From PALSA-607 sp036510735 (lineage in GTDB: Bacteria; Actinomycetota; Actinomycetes; Acidothermales; Acidothermaceae), in NCBI GenBank assembly GCA_036510735.1, contig DATCDK010000283.1, positions 1 to 22,155 of the forward strand: a stretch of DNA of 22,155 bases, given 5' to 3'. Shown here one piece after another: positions 15,324 to 22,155 of the stretch (the first letter of the stretch is position 1; every line of letters starts with the position of its first letter). The translations under genes were made by a program, and so were the position numbers. The notes beneath the pieces were generated by a model that saw nothing but the letters and a program-made list of their open reading frames with translations, was not told the origin of the DNA and made no database searches.

Positions 15324-16267
15324 CGGGCGACCCCGCCATGACCGATGACACAGTGCAGGCCCACAGCATGATCAAGCGAGGGCCGTTCGAGGTCGGCGAC
15401 CAGGTGCAGATCACCGACCCGAAGGGCCGCAAGCACACGGTCCTGCTTGTCGCCGGCAAGCAGTTCCACACCCACCAAGGCGCGCTCGAGCACGACGACC
15501 TGATCGGTCAGCCCGAGGGCGTCGTGGTGACCTCGACCGGCGGCACCGCCTACCTCGCGTTCCGGCCGCTGCTGTCGGACTTCGTGTTGTCGATGCCGCG
15601 CGGGGCGACCGTCGTCTATCCCAAGGACGCCGCGATGATCATCGGCTACGCCGATGTCTTTCCGGGAGCTCGGGTGATCGAAGCGGGCGCCGGTTCTGGG
15701 GCCCTTAGCTGCTCGCTGCTGCGGGCCGTCGGCGAGACAGGCGAGGTGCATTCATACGAGCGGCGCGAGGATTTTGCTGCAGTAGCAGCAAAAAACGTCC
15801 TGCGGTTCTTTGGCTCCGAACATCCTGCGTGGCATCTCACGGTCGGGGACCTTGTCGAATCGTTGCGAGAGCACCCCCTTGATCAGCCTGTCGACCGCGT
15901 GGTCCTCGACATGCTGGCGCCCTGGGAGTGCCTCGACGCCACTGCCGCCGTTCTGCTGCCGGGCGGCCTGATCTGCTGCTACGTCGCCACCACCACCCAG
16001 CTCTCGCGCGTTGTCGAGGCCCTGCGCACCGATGGTCGGTTCGCCGAGCCCGCGGCCTGGGAGACCATGTTGCGCACCTGGCACGTCGAGGGCCTGGCCG
16101 TGCGCCCCGATCACCGGATGATCGGCCACACCGGCTTCCTGGTTAGCGCCCGGCGGCTCGCTGACGGCGTCGTCGCACCGGTGCGCCGTCGCCGTCCAAC
16201 ATCGACATCGACCGCGCTCAACGAAGTGATCGCGTCCGAGCACGTCTCCGAAGAGCCGCCCGGCTAG
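15320..16267 (+). CDS. trmI: tRNA (adenine(58)-N1)-methyltransferase
   Basis: Encodes 315 aa from ATG 15320, which overlaps the protease stop (ATGA). ATG 15338 is an alternative that would remove six residues; neither has a clear ribosome site, and coupling favours the first. The N-terminal beta domain (GPFEVGDQVQITDPKGRKH) is followed by a Rossmann methyltransferase: motif I IEAGAGSGALS (120-130), E147 in YERRED, and D197 in VVLDMLAPW, the expected catalytic aspartate. It methylates A58 in the T loop of tRNA as a tetramer (Rv2118c type). About 30 C-terminal residues starting at the RRRR stretch are basic and then acidic, probably disordered. It ends 8 nt from the convergent ferredoxin gene. 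Confidence 0.96.
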   Translation: MTGDPAMTDDTVQAHSMIKRGPFEVGDQVQITDPKGRKHTVLLVAGKQFHTHQGALEHDDLIGQPEGVVVTSTGGTAYLAFRPLLSDFVLSMPRGATVVYPKDAAMIIGYADVFPGARVIEAGAGSGALSCSLLRAVGETGEVHSYERREDFAAVAAKNVLRFFGSEHPAWHLTVGDLVESLREHPLDQPVDRVVLDMLAPWECLDATAAVLLPGGLICCYVATTTQLSRVVEALRTDGRFAEPAAWETMLRTWHVEGLAVRPDHRMIGHTGFLVSARRLADGVVAPVRRRRPTSTSTALNEVIASEHVSEEPPG

Positions 16268-16275
16268 AGGTCGGG

Positions 16276-16596
16276 CTAGGCGTCCGGGCCGGCTACTTCG
16301 ACCCCGTCAGCGGCCCGAACAACGTGAATGCAGGCGCCCGGGCACTTGCGGGCGGCTTCGACGACCGCGGCAAACGTGTCGGCCGGGACGTCAGATTGCG
16401 CGGCCGGCGCGGTCAGCAACTCGTCGTCCGCGTTCTTCACGTAGGCCAGCCCATCGACGTCCAGCTCGAAGACGTTTCTGGCCTCCTGGACGCAGATGCC
16501 GTCGCCCGTGCACAGGTCCTGGTCTATCCAGACCCGGTGTCCGCCGGACGGCCCACTAGTGGTCGGCTGTGCGGTCACGTGAGAGGCACCCTTCAT
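16276..16596 (-). CDS. ferredoxin with CxxDxxC cluster motif
   Basis: Encodes 106 aa from ATG 16596. GTG 16578 (100 aa) is an alternative with a GAAGG site about 11 nt upstream. The core reads VWIDQDLCTGDGICVQEA, then a linker, then ARKCPGACIHV. The first cluster segment is C-x2-D-x2-C: the second cysteine of the usual 4Fe-4S motif is aspartate, so the protein carries either a 3Fe-4S cluster or a 4Fe-4S cluster with an Asp ligand, as in Pyrococcus furiosus ferredoxin. It is a cytosolic electron carrier; its partner (for example a P450 or oxidoreductase) is not in the window. It is divergent from arc and shares ~155 bp of upstream DNA with it. Confidence 0.88.
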   Translation of the reverse strand: MKGASHVTAQPTTSGPSGGHRVWIDQDLCTGDGICVQEARNVFELDVDGLAYVKNADDELLTAPAAQSDVPADTFAAVVEAARKCPGACIHVVRAADGVEVAGPDA

Positions 16597-16682
16597 TCGA
16601 TGGCCGCAGCTCTTAGGTCTTGGCCACTCCCGACGATAACAAGTGCGTCCGAGCAGGTGGAAAAGTTCGACCGTTTCGCCGG

Positions 16683-16705
16683 GGTTCACGCAAGATGAGT
16701 GAACC
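16683..16705. promoter_or_regulatory. dyad upstream of arc, possible operator
   Basis: GGTTCAC (16683-16689) and GTGAACC (16699-16705) form a perfect 7-bp inverted repeat with a 9-nt spacer. It sits just before the candidate arc -10 element, over the expected -35 area, so it is more likely a protein site than a terminator. Confidence 0.45.
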
Positions 16706-16715
16706 GCGACAACGG

Positions 16716-16721
16716 TAGGGT
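16716..16721 (+). promoter_or_regulatory. possible -10 element for arc
   Basis: TAGGGT fits TANNNT and would give a 5' untranslated region of roughly 25 nt that contains the strong arc ribosome site. No -35 hexamer is evident; the inverted repeat occupies that area. Confidence 0.4.
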
Positions 16722-16737
16722 CGAAGTGCAGTCCTGC

Positions 16738-16747
16738 AGGGAGGTGA
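16738..16747 (+). promoter_or_regulatory. strong ribosome binding site of arc
   Basis: AGGGAGGTGA, nearly the full anti-16S complement, 5 nt before ATG 16753. It decides the start against in-frame codons further upstream. Confidence 0.75.
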
Positions 16748-16752
16748 CGCTC

Positions 16753-18534
16753 ATGACTGGTCGTGAAGACTCTCACGACGCCCAGACCGGTAGCTCGCGC
16801 GCCGATGATCGCGCCGATGCCCGGCAGCTGCAGGCGCAGCTCGGACTCCTCGAAGAGGAGATCTCGATGTTGCGGCGCAAGCTCACCGAATCGCCGCGAA
16901 GCGCCCATCTGCTCGAGGAGCGGTTAGCCGACGCGCAGGCAAGTCTGGCCGGCGTCACCGGGCAAAACGAGCGTCTCGTCACCACGTTGAAGGAAGCCCG
17001 CGAGCAGATCATCGCGCTGCGCGAAGAGGTCGACCGGCTTGCTCAACCGCCGTCGGGCTACGGCGTGTTTCTTGCTCGTCATGACGACGGCACCGTCGAT
17101 GTCTTCACCGGCGGTCGCAAGCTGCGCGTCACCGTGAGCCCCGCCGTCGAGGGCGAGGAGCTCCGCAAGGGCCAGGAAGTCATGCTCAACGAGGCACTGA
17201 ACGTCGTCCGCGCGCTGGCGTTCGAACGCCAAGGCGAAGTCGTGATGTTCAAGGAAGTCCTCGAGGACGGCGAACGCGCTCTCGTCATCGGTCACAGCGA
17301 CGAGGAGCGGGTGGTCATGCTGGCCGACACGCTGCTCGACACCCCTTTGCGGGTCGGTGACTCGCTGTTGCTCGAGACGCGGTCGGGTTATGTGTACGAG
17401 CGGATTCCCAAGGCCGAGGTCGAAGAACTCGTTCTCGAGGAAGTCCCTGACATCGACTACTCGGCGATCGGCGGTTTGTCCGCCCAGATCGAGATGATCC
17501 GCGACGCGATCGAACTGCCCTACCTGCACGCCGATCTGTTCCGCGAGCACGAACTGCGACCCCCGAAGGGCGTGCTCCTGTACGGCCCTCCCGGCTGCGG
17601 GAAGACCTTGATCGCCAAGGCCGTGGCGAACTCTCTGGCCAAGAAGGTCGCCGAGGTCACCGGCAAGCCCGAGGGCAAGAGTTTCTTCCTCAACATCAAA
17701 GGCCCTGAGCTGCTGAACAAGTACGTGGGTGAGACCGAACGCAAGATTCGGCTCGTGTTCCAGCGTGCGCGTGAGAAGGCCAGCGACGGCAATCCGGTCA
17801 TCGTCTTTTTCGACGAGATGGATTCAATCTTTCGCACCCGCGGCTCAGGCGTGAGCTCCGACGTCGAGCTGACGATCGTGCCGCAGTTGCTCAGTGAGAT
17901 CGACGGCGTCGAAGGGCTCGAGAACGTCATCGTGATCGGCGCCTCGAACCGCGAAGACATGATCGACCCCGCGATCCTTCGTCCTGGTCGGCTCGACGTA
18001 AAGATCAAGATCGAGAGGCCGGACGCCGAGGCGGCGCGCGACATTTTCAGCAAATACATCAAGGCGAATCTGCCGCTGCACTCAGAAGATCTTGCCGAAA
18101 ACGGTGGATCGCGAGAGGCGACCGTGCAGGCCATGATCCAGCGCACCGTCGAGCGGATGTACGACGAAACCGAAGAGAACCGGTTCCTCGAAGTCACCTA
18201 CGCAAACGGCGACAAGGAGATCCTGTACTTCAAGGATTTCAACTCCGGCGCGATGATCCAGAACATCGTCGACCGCGCGAAGAAGATGGCGATCAAGGAC
18301 TTCATCGAGAGCGGCAACAAGGGCCTGCGCATGCAGCACCTGATGTCGGCGTGCGTCGATGAGTTCAAGGAGAACGAGGATCTCCCGAACACCACCAACC
18401 CCGACGACTGGGCGCGCATCTCCGGCAAGAAGGGCGAGCGGATCGTCTACATCCGCACGTTGATCTCCGGCAAGCAGGGCACCGAAGCCGGCAGGTCGAT
18501 CGACACGATCGCGAACACCGGCCAGTACCTCTGA
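16753..18534 (+). CDS. arc: proteasome-associated AAA ATPase ARC/Mpa
   Basis: Encodes 593 aa (Mpa of M. tuberculosis has 609). It forms the hexamer that captures pupylated proteins, unfolds them and feeds them to the 20S core. Residues 24-96 form a heptad-rich coiled coil, the Pup-docking part. Two OB-type domains follow (about 100-240). The AAA domain has Walker A GPPGCGKT (278-285) and Walker B VFFDE (D354, E355), and GASNREDMIDPAILRPGRLD is conserved. The C-terminus ends GQYL, the tail that docks into and opens the 20S gate. An optimal ribosome site at 16738-16747 fixes the start. The dop gene lies 55 nt downstream. Confidence 0.97.
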   Translation: MTGREDSHDAQTGSSRADDRADARQLQAQLGLLEEEISMLRRKLTESPRSAHLLEERLADAQASLAGVTGQNERLVTTLKEAREQIIALREEVDRLAQPPSGYGVFLARHDDGTVDVFTGGRKLRVTVSPAVEGEELRKGQEVMLNEALNVVRALAFERQGEVVMFKEVLEDGERALVIGHSDEERVVMLADTLLDTPLRVGDSLLLETRSGYVYERIPKAEVEELVLEEVPDIDYSAIGGLSAQIEMIRDAIELPYLHADLFREHELRPPKGVLLYGPPGCGKTLIAKAVANSLAKKVAEVTGKPEGKSFFLNIKGPELLNKYVGETERKIRLVFQRAREKASDGNPVIVFFDEMDSIFRTRGSGVSSDVELTIVPQLLSEIDGVEGLENVIVIGASNREDMIDPAILRPGRLDVKIKIERPDAEAARDIFSKYIKANLPLHSEDLAENGGSREATVQAMIQRTVERMYDETEENRFLEVTYANGDKEILYFKDFNSGAMIQNIVDRAKKMAIKDFIESGNKGLRMQHLMSACVDEFKENEDLPNTTNPDDWARISGKKGERIVYIRTLISGKQGTEAGRSIDTIANTGQYL

Positions 18535-18577
18535 CAACCCGCTGGTCTTCTGGAAGCCATGGCGCCGGTTGGGCACG

Positions 18578-18583
18578 TAGGCT
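18578..18583 (+). promoter_or_regulatory. -10 element for leaderless dop transcript
   Basis: TAGGCT followed by 6 nt and the GTG at 18590, with no Shine-Dalgarno sequence. It suggests that dop has its own promoter besides read-through from arc. Confidence 0.45.
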
Positions 18584-18589
18584 GATCCG

Positions 18590-20134
18590 GTGACCGTGCG
18601 GCGGGTTATGGGAATCGAGACCGAGTTCGGTATCTCGGTGCCCGGTCACCCGACCGCAAACGCGATGGCGGCGTCCTCGCAGATCGTCAATGCCTACGTG
18701 CCCGGGTTCTTGCCTCGCGAGGTGGCACGCGACCGCAGTTCGAACGGCCGGCGTCCCAAGTGGGACTTCGAGGAGGAGAACCCGCTGCGCGACGCGCGCG
18801 GCTTCGACCTCAATCGTGAAGTCGCCGACCCGTCGCAGCTCACCGACGAGGATCTTGGGCTGGCCAACGTCATCCTCACGAACGGCGCGCGTCTCTACGT
18901 CGACCACGCCCACCCGGAGTACTCCTCACCCGAGATCACGAATCCGCTCGACGCCGTGCTCTGGGACAAGGCCGGCGAGCGGGTGATGGCGGAGGCCGCC
19001 CGGCGGGCGGCGACCGTCCCGGGCAGCTGGCCGATCCAGCTCTACAAGAACAACACCGACAACAAGGGCGCCAGTTACGGCTGCCACGAGAACTACCTCA
19101 CCAAGCGCAGCACCCCGTTCACCGAAATCGTGCGTCATCTGACACCGTTCTTCGTGACTCGGCAGGTCTTCTGCGGCGCCGGCCGGGTCGGCATCGGCGC
19201 CGACGGGCGCGGCCACGGCTTCCAGCTCAGCCAGCGCGCTGACTTCTTCGAAGTCGAAGTCGGTCTCGAGACCACGCTGAAGCGGCCGATCATCAACACC
19301 CGCGACGAGCCGCACTCCGATCCGGAGAAGTACCGCCGGCTGCACGTGATCATCGGCGACGCGAACATGAGTGAGATCTCCACCTATCTCAAGATGGGAT
19401 CGACCGCACTTGTCCTCGCCATGATCGAGGACGGCTTCCTGACCAGCGACTTGTCGATCGAGGGCCCGGTCGCCGCGCTGCGCGCGATCTCCCATGACTG
19501 GACGCTCAGCCACCGCGTCACTTTGCGCGACGGCCGCAAGATGACCGGCATCCAGGTGCAGATGGAGTACCTGGAGCAGGCCCGCAAGTACGTCGAAGAC
19601 AGGTTCGGTGCCGACGCCGACGACGTCACGCGCGACGTTCTCGACCGGTGGGAGTCGATCCTGTCGCGGTTGTCCGACGACCCGATGCAGTTGTCGACCG
19701 AGCTCGACTGGGTTGCGAAGCTGTCGCTTCTCGAGGGTTACCGCGATCGCGAGAACCTGAACTGGGAAGCCCACAAGCTGCAGCTCGTCGACCTGCAGTA
19801 CCACGACGTGCGCGCCGATCGCGGCCTCTACAACCGGCTTGTAGCGCGGGGGAGCATGCAGACGCTGCACACCGAGGACGCCATCGTGGCGGCGAGGACG
19901 GAACCACCTGAGGACACCCGCGCCTACTTCCGCGGCCGCTGCCTCGCCAAGTTCGGCACCGAGGTGGCCGCCGCATCGTGGGACTCAGTCATCTTCGACC
20001 TGCCCGGCCGGGATTCGCTTCAGCGCATTCCGACACTCGAGCCATTGCGAGGCACCAAAGCGCACGTGGGCGACCTGATAGACAGGTGCGCGACGGCCTC
20101 CGAGCTCGTCGCCGCGCTCACCGATTCCCACTAG
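18590..20134 (+). CDS. dop: Pup deamidase/depupylase
   Basis: Encodes 514 aa, of the glutamine-synthetase-like Pup enzyme family. MGIETEFGI near the N-terminus contains E10 and E12 of the nucleotide/metal site. YVDHAHPEYSSPE, YKNNTDNKGASYGCHENYL and GRVGIGADGRGHGFQLSQRADFF are conserved through the family. Dop rather than the ligase PafA is supported by the extra loop around residues 45-80 (GRRPKWDFEEENPLRDARGFD), by the position directly before pup, and by Pup ending in Gln. Dop converts that terminal Gln of Pup to Glu and removes Pup from substrates. GTG 18590 is preferred because of the -10 spacing; GTG 18596 is a possible alternative. Confidence 0.96.
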   Translation: MTVRRVMGIETEFGISVPGHPTANAMAASSQIVNAYVPGFLPREVARDRSSNGRRPKWDFEEENPLRDARGFDLNREVADPSQLTDEDLGLANVILTNGARLYVDHAHPEYSSPEITNPLDAVLWDKAGERVMAEAARRAATVPGSWPIQLYKNNTDNKGASYGCHENYLTKRSTPFTEIVRHLTPFFVTRQVFCGAGRVGIGADGRGHGFQLSQRADFFEVEVGLETTLKRPIINTRDEPHSDPEKYRRLHVIIGDANMSEISTYLKMGSTALVLAMIEDGFLTSDLSIEGPVAALRAISHDWTLSHRVTLRDGRKMTGIQVQMEYLEQARKYVEDRFGADADDVTRDVLDRWESILSRLSDDPMQLSTELDWVAKLSLLEGYRDRENLNWEAHKLQLVDLQYHDVRADRGLYNRLVARGSMQTLHTEDAIVAARTEPPEDTRAYFRGRCLAKFGTEVAAASWDSVIFDLPGRDSLQRIPTLEPLRGTKAHVGDLIDRCATASELVAALTDSH

Positions 20135-20193
20135 AACGCCGCGTCGTCGCCGATCACGCGACGGGTCGCCCGCCTCGAAGGCCAGCGCGCAGG

Positions 20194-20199
20194 TAATGT
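20194..20199 (+). promoter_or_regulatory. possible -10 element for pup-prcB-prcA
   Basis: TAATGT in the 125-nt gap between dop and pup fits TANNNT. It would give a leader of about 55 nt carrying GGAGGGG (20250-20256) just before the pup ATG. No clear -35 is seen. Confidence 0.35.
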
Positions 20200-20259
20200 C
20201 GGCACAGCGCCGCCGGTTACGCCTCATGTGTCCGGCAGCTGAGAAACCCGGAGGGGCAG

Positions 20260-20475
20260 ATGGCCGAGAAGGACACCGGAGGTCAGCAGCGGTCCAACCG
20301 CCGCTCGACTGAGGCCGACGAGGTGGATACCGAAGAGACCGCGAGCAGCGACCTCAAGGACCGGCAGGAGAAGCTCAACGAGGATGTCGATTCGATCCTC
20401 GATGAGATCGACGAGGTGCTCGAGGAGAATGCCGAGGAGTTCGTTCGGTCCTACATCCAAAAGGGTGGCCAGTGA
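20260..20475 (+). CDS. pup: prokaryotic ubiquitin-like protein Pup
   Basis: Encodes 71 aa (64 in M. tuberculosis). The N-terminal half is polar and disordered in character. The C-terminal half (DRQEKLNEDVDSILDEIDEV and LEENAEEFVRSYIQKGGQ) is the helix-forming segment that binds the ARC coiled coil. It ends GGQ, so Dop must deamidate the terminal Gln to Glu before the ligase PafA can couple it to lysines. Two lysines (K33, K38) lie before the binding helix and K68 near the end. A GGAGGGG site stands 3-4 nt before the ATG, fitting high expression. The stop overlaps the prcB start (GTGA). Confidence 0.97.
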   Translation: MAEKDTGGQQRSNRRSTEADEVDTEETASSDLKDRQEKLNEDVDSILDEIDEVLEENAEEFVRSYIQKGGQ

Positions 20476-21317
20476 CGACCGACGGTTCAGGTCGGCTGCC
20501 GACCGCGTTTCACCAGCCGGGGGTCGGCTCCTTCGCCGACTTCCTCGGCATGCACGCGCCAGACATGATGCCCGGCAAGCGCACCCTCGGACCTGGCACC
20601 GTCGACGCGCCGCACGGCACGACGATCGTCGCCGTCACGTACACAGGTGGCGTCGTGATGGCAGGCGACCGTCGCGCCACGATGGGCAACATCATCGCCC
20701 AGCGCGACATCGAAAAGGTGTTCCAGGCTGACGAGCATTCATGCGTGGGCATCGCCGGTACGGCGGGTCTCGCCATCGAACTCGTCCGGCTGTTCCAGGT
20801 CGAACTCGAGCACTATGAAAAGCTCCAAGGCGCGACACTTTCCCTTGAGGGCAAGGCAAATCGGCTCTCGATGATGATCCGTGGCAACCTGCCGATGGCG
20901 ATGCAAGGCCTCGCCGTCGTGCCGATGTTCGCCGGTTACGACCTGCTCGTAAGCGATCCCCAGAAGGCGGGTCGGATCTTCTCGTTCGACGTCACCGGCG
21001 GCCGCTACGAGGAGCATTCGTTCCACGCCGTCGGCTCTGGCTCGATGTTTGCGCGCGGAGCGCTAAAGAAGTTCTTCCGCGAAGACTTCAGCCAGCAAGA
21101 CGCCGTCCGCGCGTGTGTCGAGGCGTTGTACGACGCGGCCGACGACGACTCTGCGACCGGTGGTCCTGACCTCACCCGCCAGATTTACCCGGTGGTTGTC
21201 TCGTGCTCGATCGAGGGCTTCCAGCGAGTCGCCGACGAGGTCCTGCATGACATGGTCGGCCGCGTGGTCGACGCACGCATGATCCGGCCCGGCGGCCCTG
21301 CCGCGCCGCTCAGCTGA
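20472..21317 (+). CDS. prcB: 20S proteasome beta subunit
   Basis: Encodes 281 aa. A 49-residue propeptide ends in PHG, and self-cleavage exposes T50 (TTIVAV), the catalytic N-terminal threonine. D66 (AGDRR) and K82 (DIEK) match catalytic Asp17 and Lys33 of the mature chain. GSGSMFARGALK is the conserved segment around the active-site serine. Mature subunits form the two inner heptameric rings. The GTG start overlaps the pup stop by four bases and has AAAGGG just upstream within pup, so translation is coupled to pup. The prcA gene follows after 56 nt. Confidence 0.97.
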   Translation: MTTDGSGRLPTAFHQPGVGSFADFLGMHAPDMMPGKRTLGPGTVDAPHGTTIVAVTYTGGVVMAGDRRATMGNIIAQRDIEKVFQADEHSCVGIAGTAGLAIELVRLFQVELEHYEKLQGATLSLEGKANRLSMMIRGNLPMAMQGLAVVPMFAGYDLLVSDPQKAGRIFSFDVTGGRYEEHSFHAVGSGSMFARGALKKFFREDFSQQDAVRACVEALYDAADDDSATGGPDLTRQIYPVVVSCSIEGFQRVADEVLHDMVGRVVDARMIRPGGPAAPLS

Positions 21318-21341
21318 CCGACCCGTGACCGACTCGTGACC
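21315..21341. repeat. 11-bp tandem repeat at the prcB end
   Basis: TGACCGACCCG, TGACCGACTCG and TGACC stand in tandem. The first TGA is the prcB stop codon, and the repeat puts a TGA at the head of each unit. It lies in the short prcB-prcA spacer; no function is apparent. Confidence 0.6.
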
Positions 21342-21373
21342 CACCAAAGCCAGAGACAGACCAGGAGCAGCAC

Positions 21374-22138
21374 ATGAGCGCGCCGTTCTACGTCTCGCCC
21401 GAGCAACTGATGAAGGACCGGGCCGACTACGCCCGCAAAGGCATCGCGCGCGGTCGCAGCAACGTGGTGCTCCAGTACGCCGACGGCATCTTGTTCGTTG
21501 CGGAGAATCCCTCGAAGGCTCTGCACAAGATCAGCGAGGTCTACGACCGGATCGCCTTTGCCGCGGTCGGGCGTTACAACGAGTTCGAGAACCTGCGGGT
21601 CGCCGGCGTCCGGCTTGCTGACCTCACCGGCTACACCTACGACCGCAGTGACGTCACCGCTCGGACGATCGCGAACGCCTACGCACAGACGCTCGGTGCG
21701 ATCTTCAGTGGCGCCGGGGAGAAGCCCTATGAGATTGAGATCGTGGTGGCCGAAGTCGGCGAATCCGAGGACGACGACACGATCTACCGGCTGACCTACG
21801 ACGGCTCCGTCACAGAGGAGCACGCCTTCGTGGCGATGGGCGGTCAGGCCGAGCACATCAGCGGCCTGCTGAAGGAGCGCTTCGTCGCCGACTCCTCGCT
21901 CACTGCCGCATTGCGGCTGGCCGTCGACGTGCTGACGCAGGCACCTGATGGTGAGATGCGGACGCTAACCGCCGGCCAACTCGAGGTGGCTGCGCTGGTC
22001 AGGTCACGCGCGCGACGGGCATTTCGCCGCTATGTTGGCCCAGAACTCGAGGCGCTGCTGGCGGCGAGTTCGGCACATCAGGCCGAGCCGGCCGCCGCCG
22101 ATGCAGACGCTGATGTGGACCCTGACGTCGAGTCCTGA
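21374..22138 (+). CDS. prcA: 20S proteasome alpha subunit
   Basis: Encodes 254 aa. The N-terminus MSAPFYVSPEQLMKDRADYARKGI holds the gate residues and the first helix of alpha subunits. RSNVVLQYADGILFVAEN and the GRYNEFENLRVAGVR segment are conserved. No N-terminal catalytic threonine is present, as expected for the outer rings, where the ARC QYL tail docks. The last ~45 residues are Ala/Asp/Glu-rich and probably flexible. AGGAG lies 6 nt before the ATG. The gene ends 17 nt before the window edge; what follows cannot be seen, so the position of pafA is unknown. Confidence 0.97.
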   Translation: MSAPFYVSPEQLMKDRADYARKGIARGRSNVVLQYADGILFVAENPSKALHKISEVYDRIAFAAVGRYNEFENLRVAGVRLADLTGYTYDRSDVTARTIANAYAQTLGAIFSGAGEKPYEIEIVVAEVGESEDDDTIYRLTYDGSVTEEHAFVAMGGQAEHISGLLKERFVADSSLTAALRLAVDVLTQAPDGEMRTLTAGQLEVAALVRSRARRAFRRYVGPELEALLAASSAHQAEPAAADADADVDPDVES

Positions 22139-22155
22139 GCAGACGGCCCAACCCG

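Noticed and set aside
16597..16908. Upstream extension of the ferredoxin frame to 16908
   Set aside because: It would run across the arc promoter and into the arc coding region on the other strand, and the added residues show no ferredoxin similarity.

Overview
The window comes from a GC-rich actinobacterium. The evidence is a complete Pup-proteasome gene set, the mycothiol ligase mshC, and several families largely restricted to Actinobacteria (the SCO1664-like, DUF3090 and MSMEG_4193-like proteins). GTG starts are frequent, and many starts sit 6-7 nt after a TANNNT hexamer with no Shine-Dalgarno sequence. Gene content and partial order match the region around metH, mshC and mpa in Mycobacterium tuberculosis and the equivalent Streptomyces region, but the exact genus cannot be told from sequence reading alone.

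Left part (1-5212). The first ~300 bases hold only a relic of an ABC-transporter ATPase on the minus strand. A small secreted or membrane-anchored protein gene follows (311-547). Next comes a plus-strand run: a histidine phosphatase, a DUF3090 zinc-ribbon protein, a kinase-fold SCO1664-like protein, mshC (mycothiol synthesis) and a TrmL-type tRNA methyltransferase. A PAC2-family gene lies convergent to these on the minus strand.

Middle (5213-13066). The cobalamin-dependent methionine synthase gene metH is divergent from the PAC2 gene and overlaps a HAD-phosphatase gene. A strong inverted repeat, probably a bidirectional terminator, separates these from a minus-strand ABC exporter operon (LolD-like ATPase plus 848-aa FtsX-type permease). 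Upstream of that operon are three 22-bp tandem repeats, each centred on the same dyad, which look like a multi-site operator.

Right part (13067-22155). A Cas4/AddB-like PD-(D/E)XK nuclease gene with a predicted Fe-S cluster is divergent from a site-2 protease with CBS domains, which overlaps trmI (tRNA m1A58 methyltransferase). A ferredoxin gene with a CxxDxxC cluster motif is divergent from the proteasome genes. These follow in order: arc/mpa (ATPase, C-terminal QYL), dop (deamidase/depupylase), pup (ending GGQ), prcB (beta subunit, catalytic Thr after a 49-residue propeptide) and prcA (alpha subunit). Together they encode Pup processing, substrate unfolding and degradation. The Pup ligase gene pafA is not in the window.

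No mobile element, CRISPR array, tRNA or rRNA gene was seen. The observations most worth following up are the 22-bp operator-like repeats, the consistent leaderless-start pattern at eight genes, the kinase-fold/phosphatase/zinc-ribbon mini-cluster of unknown function, and the Asp-containing ferredoxin next to arc.
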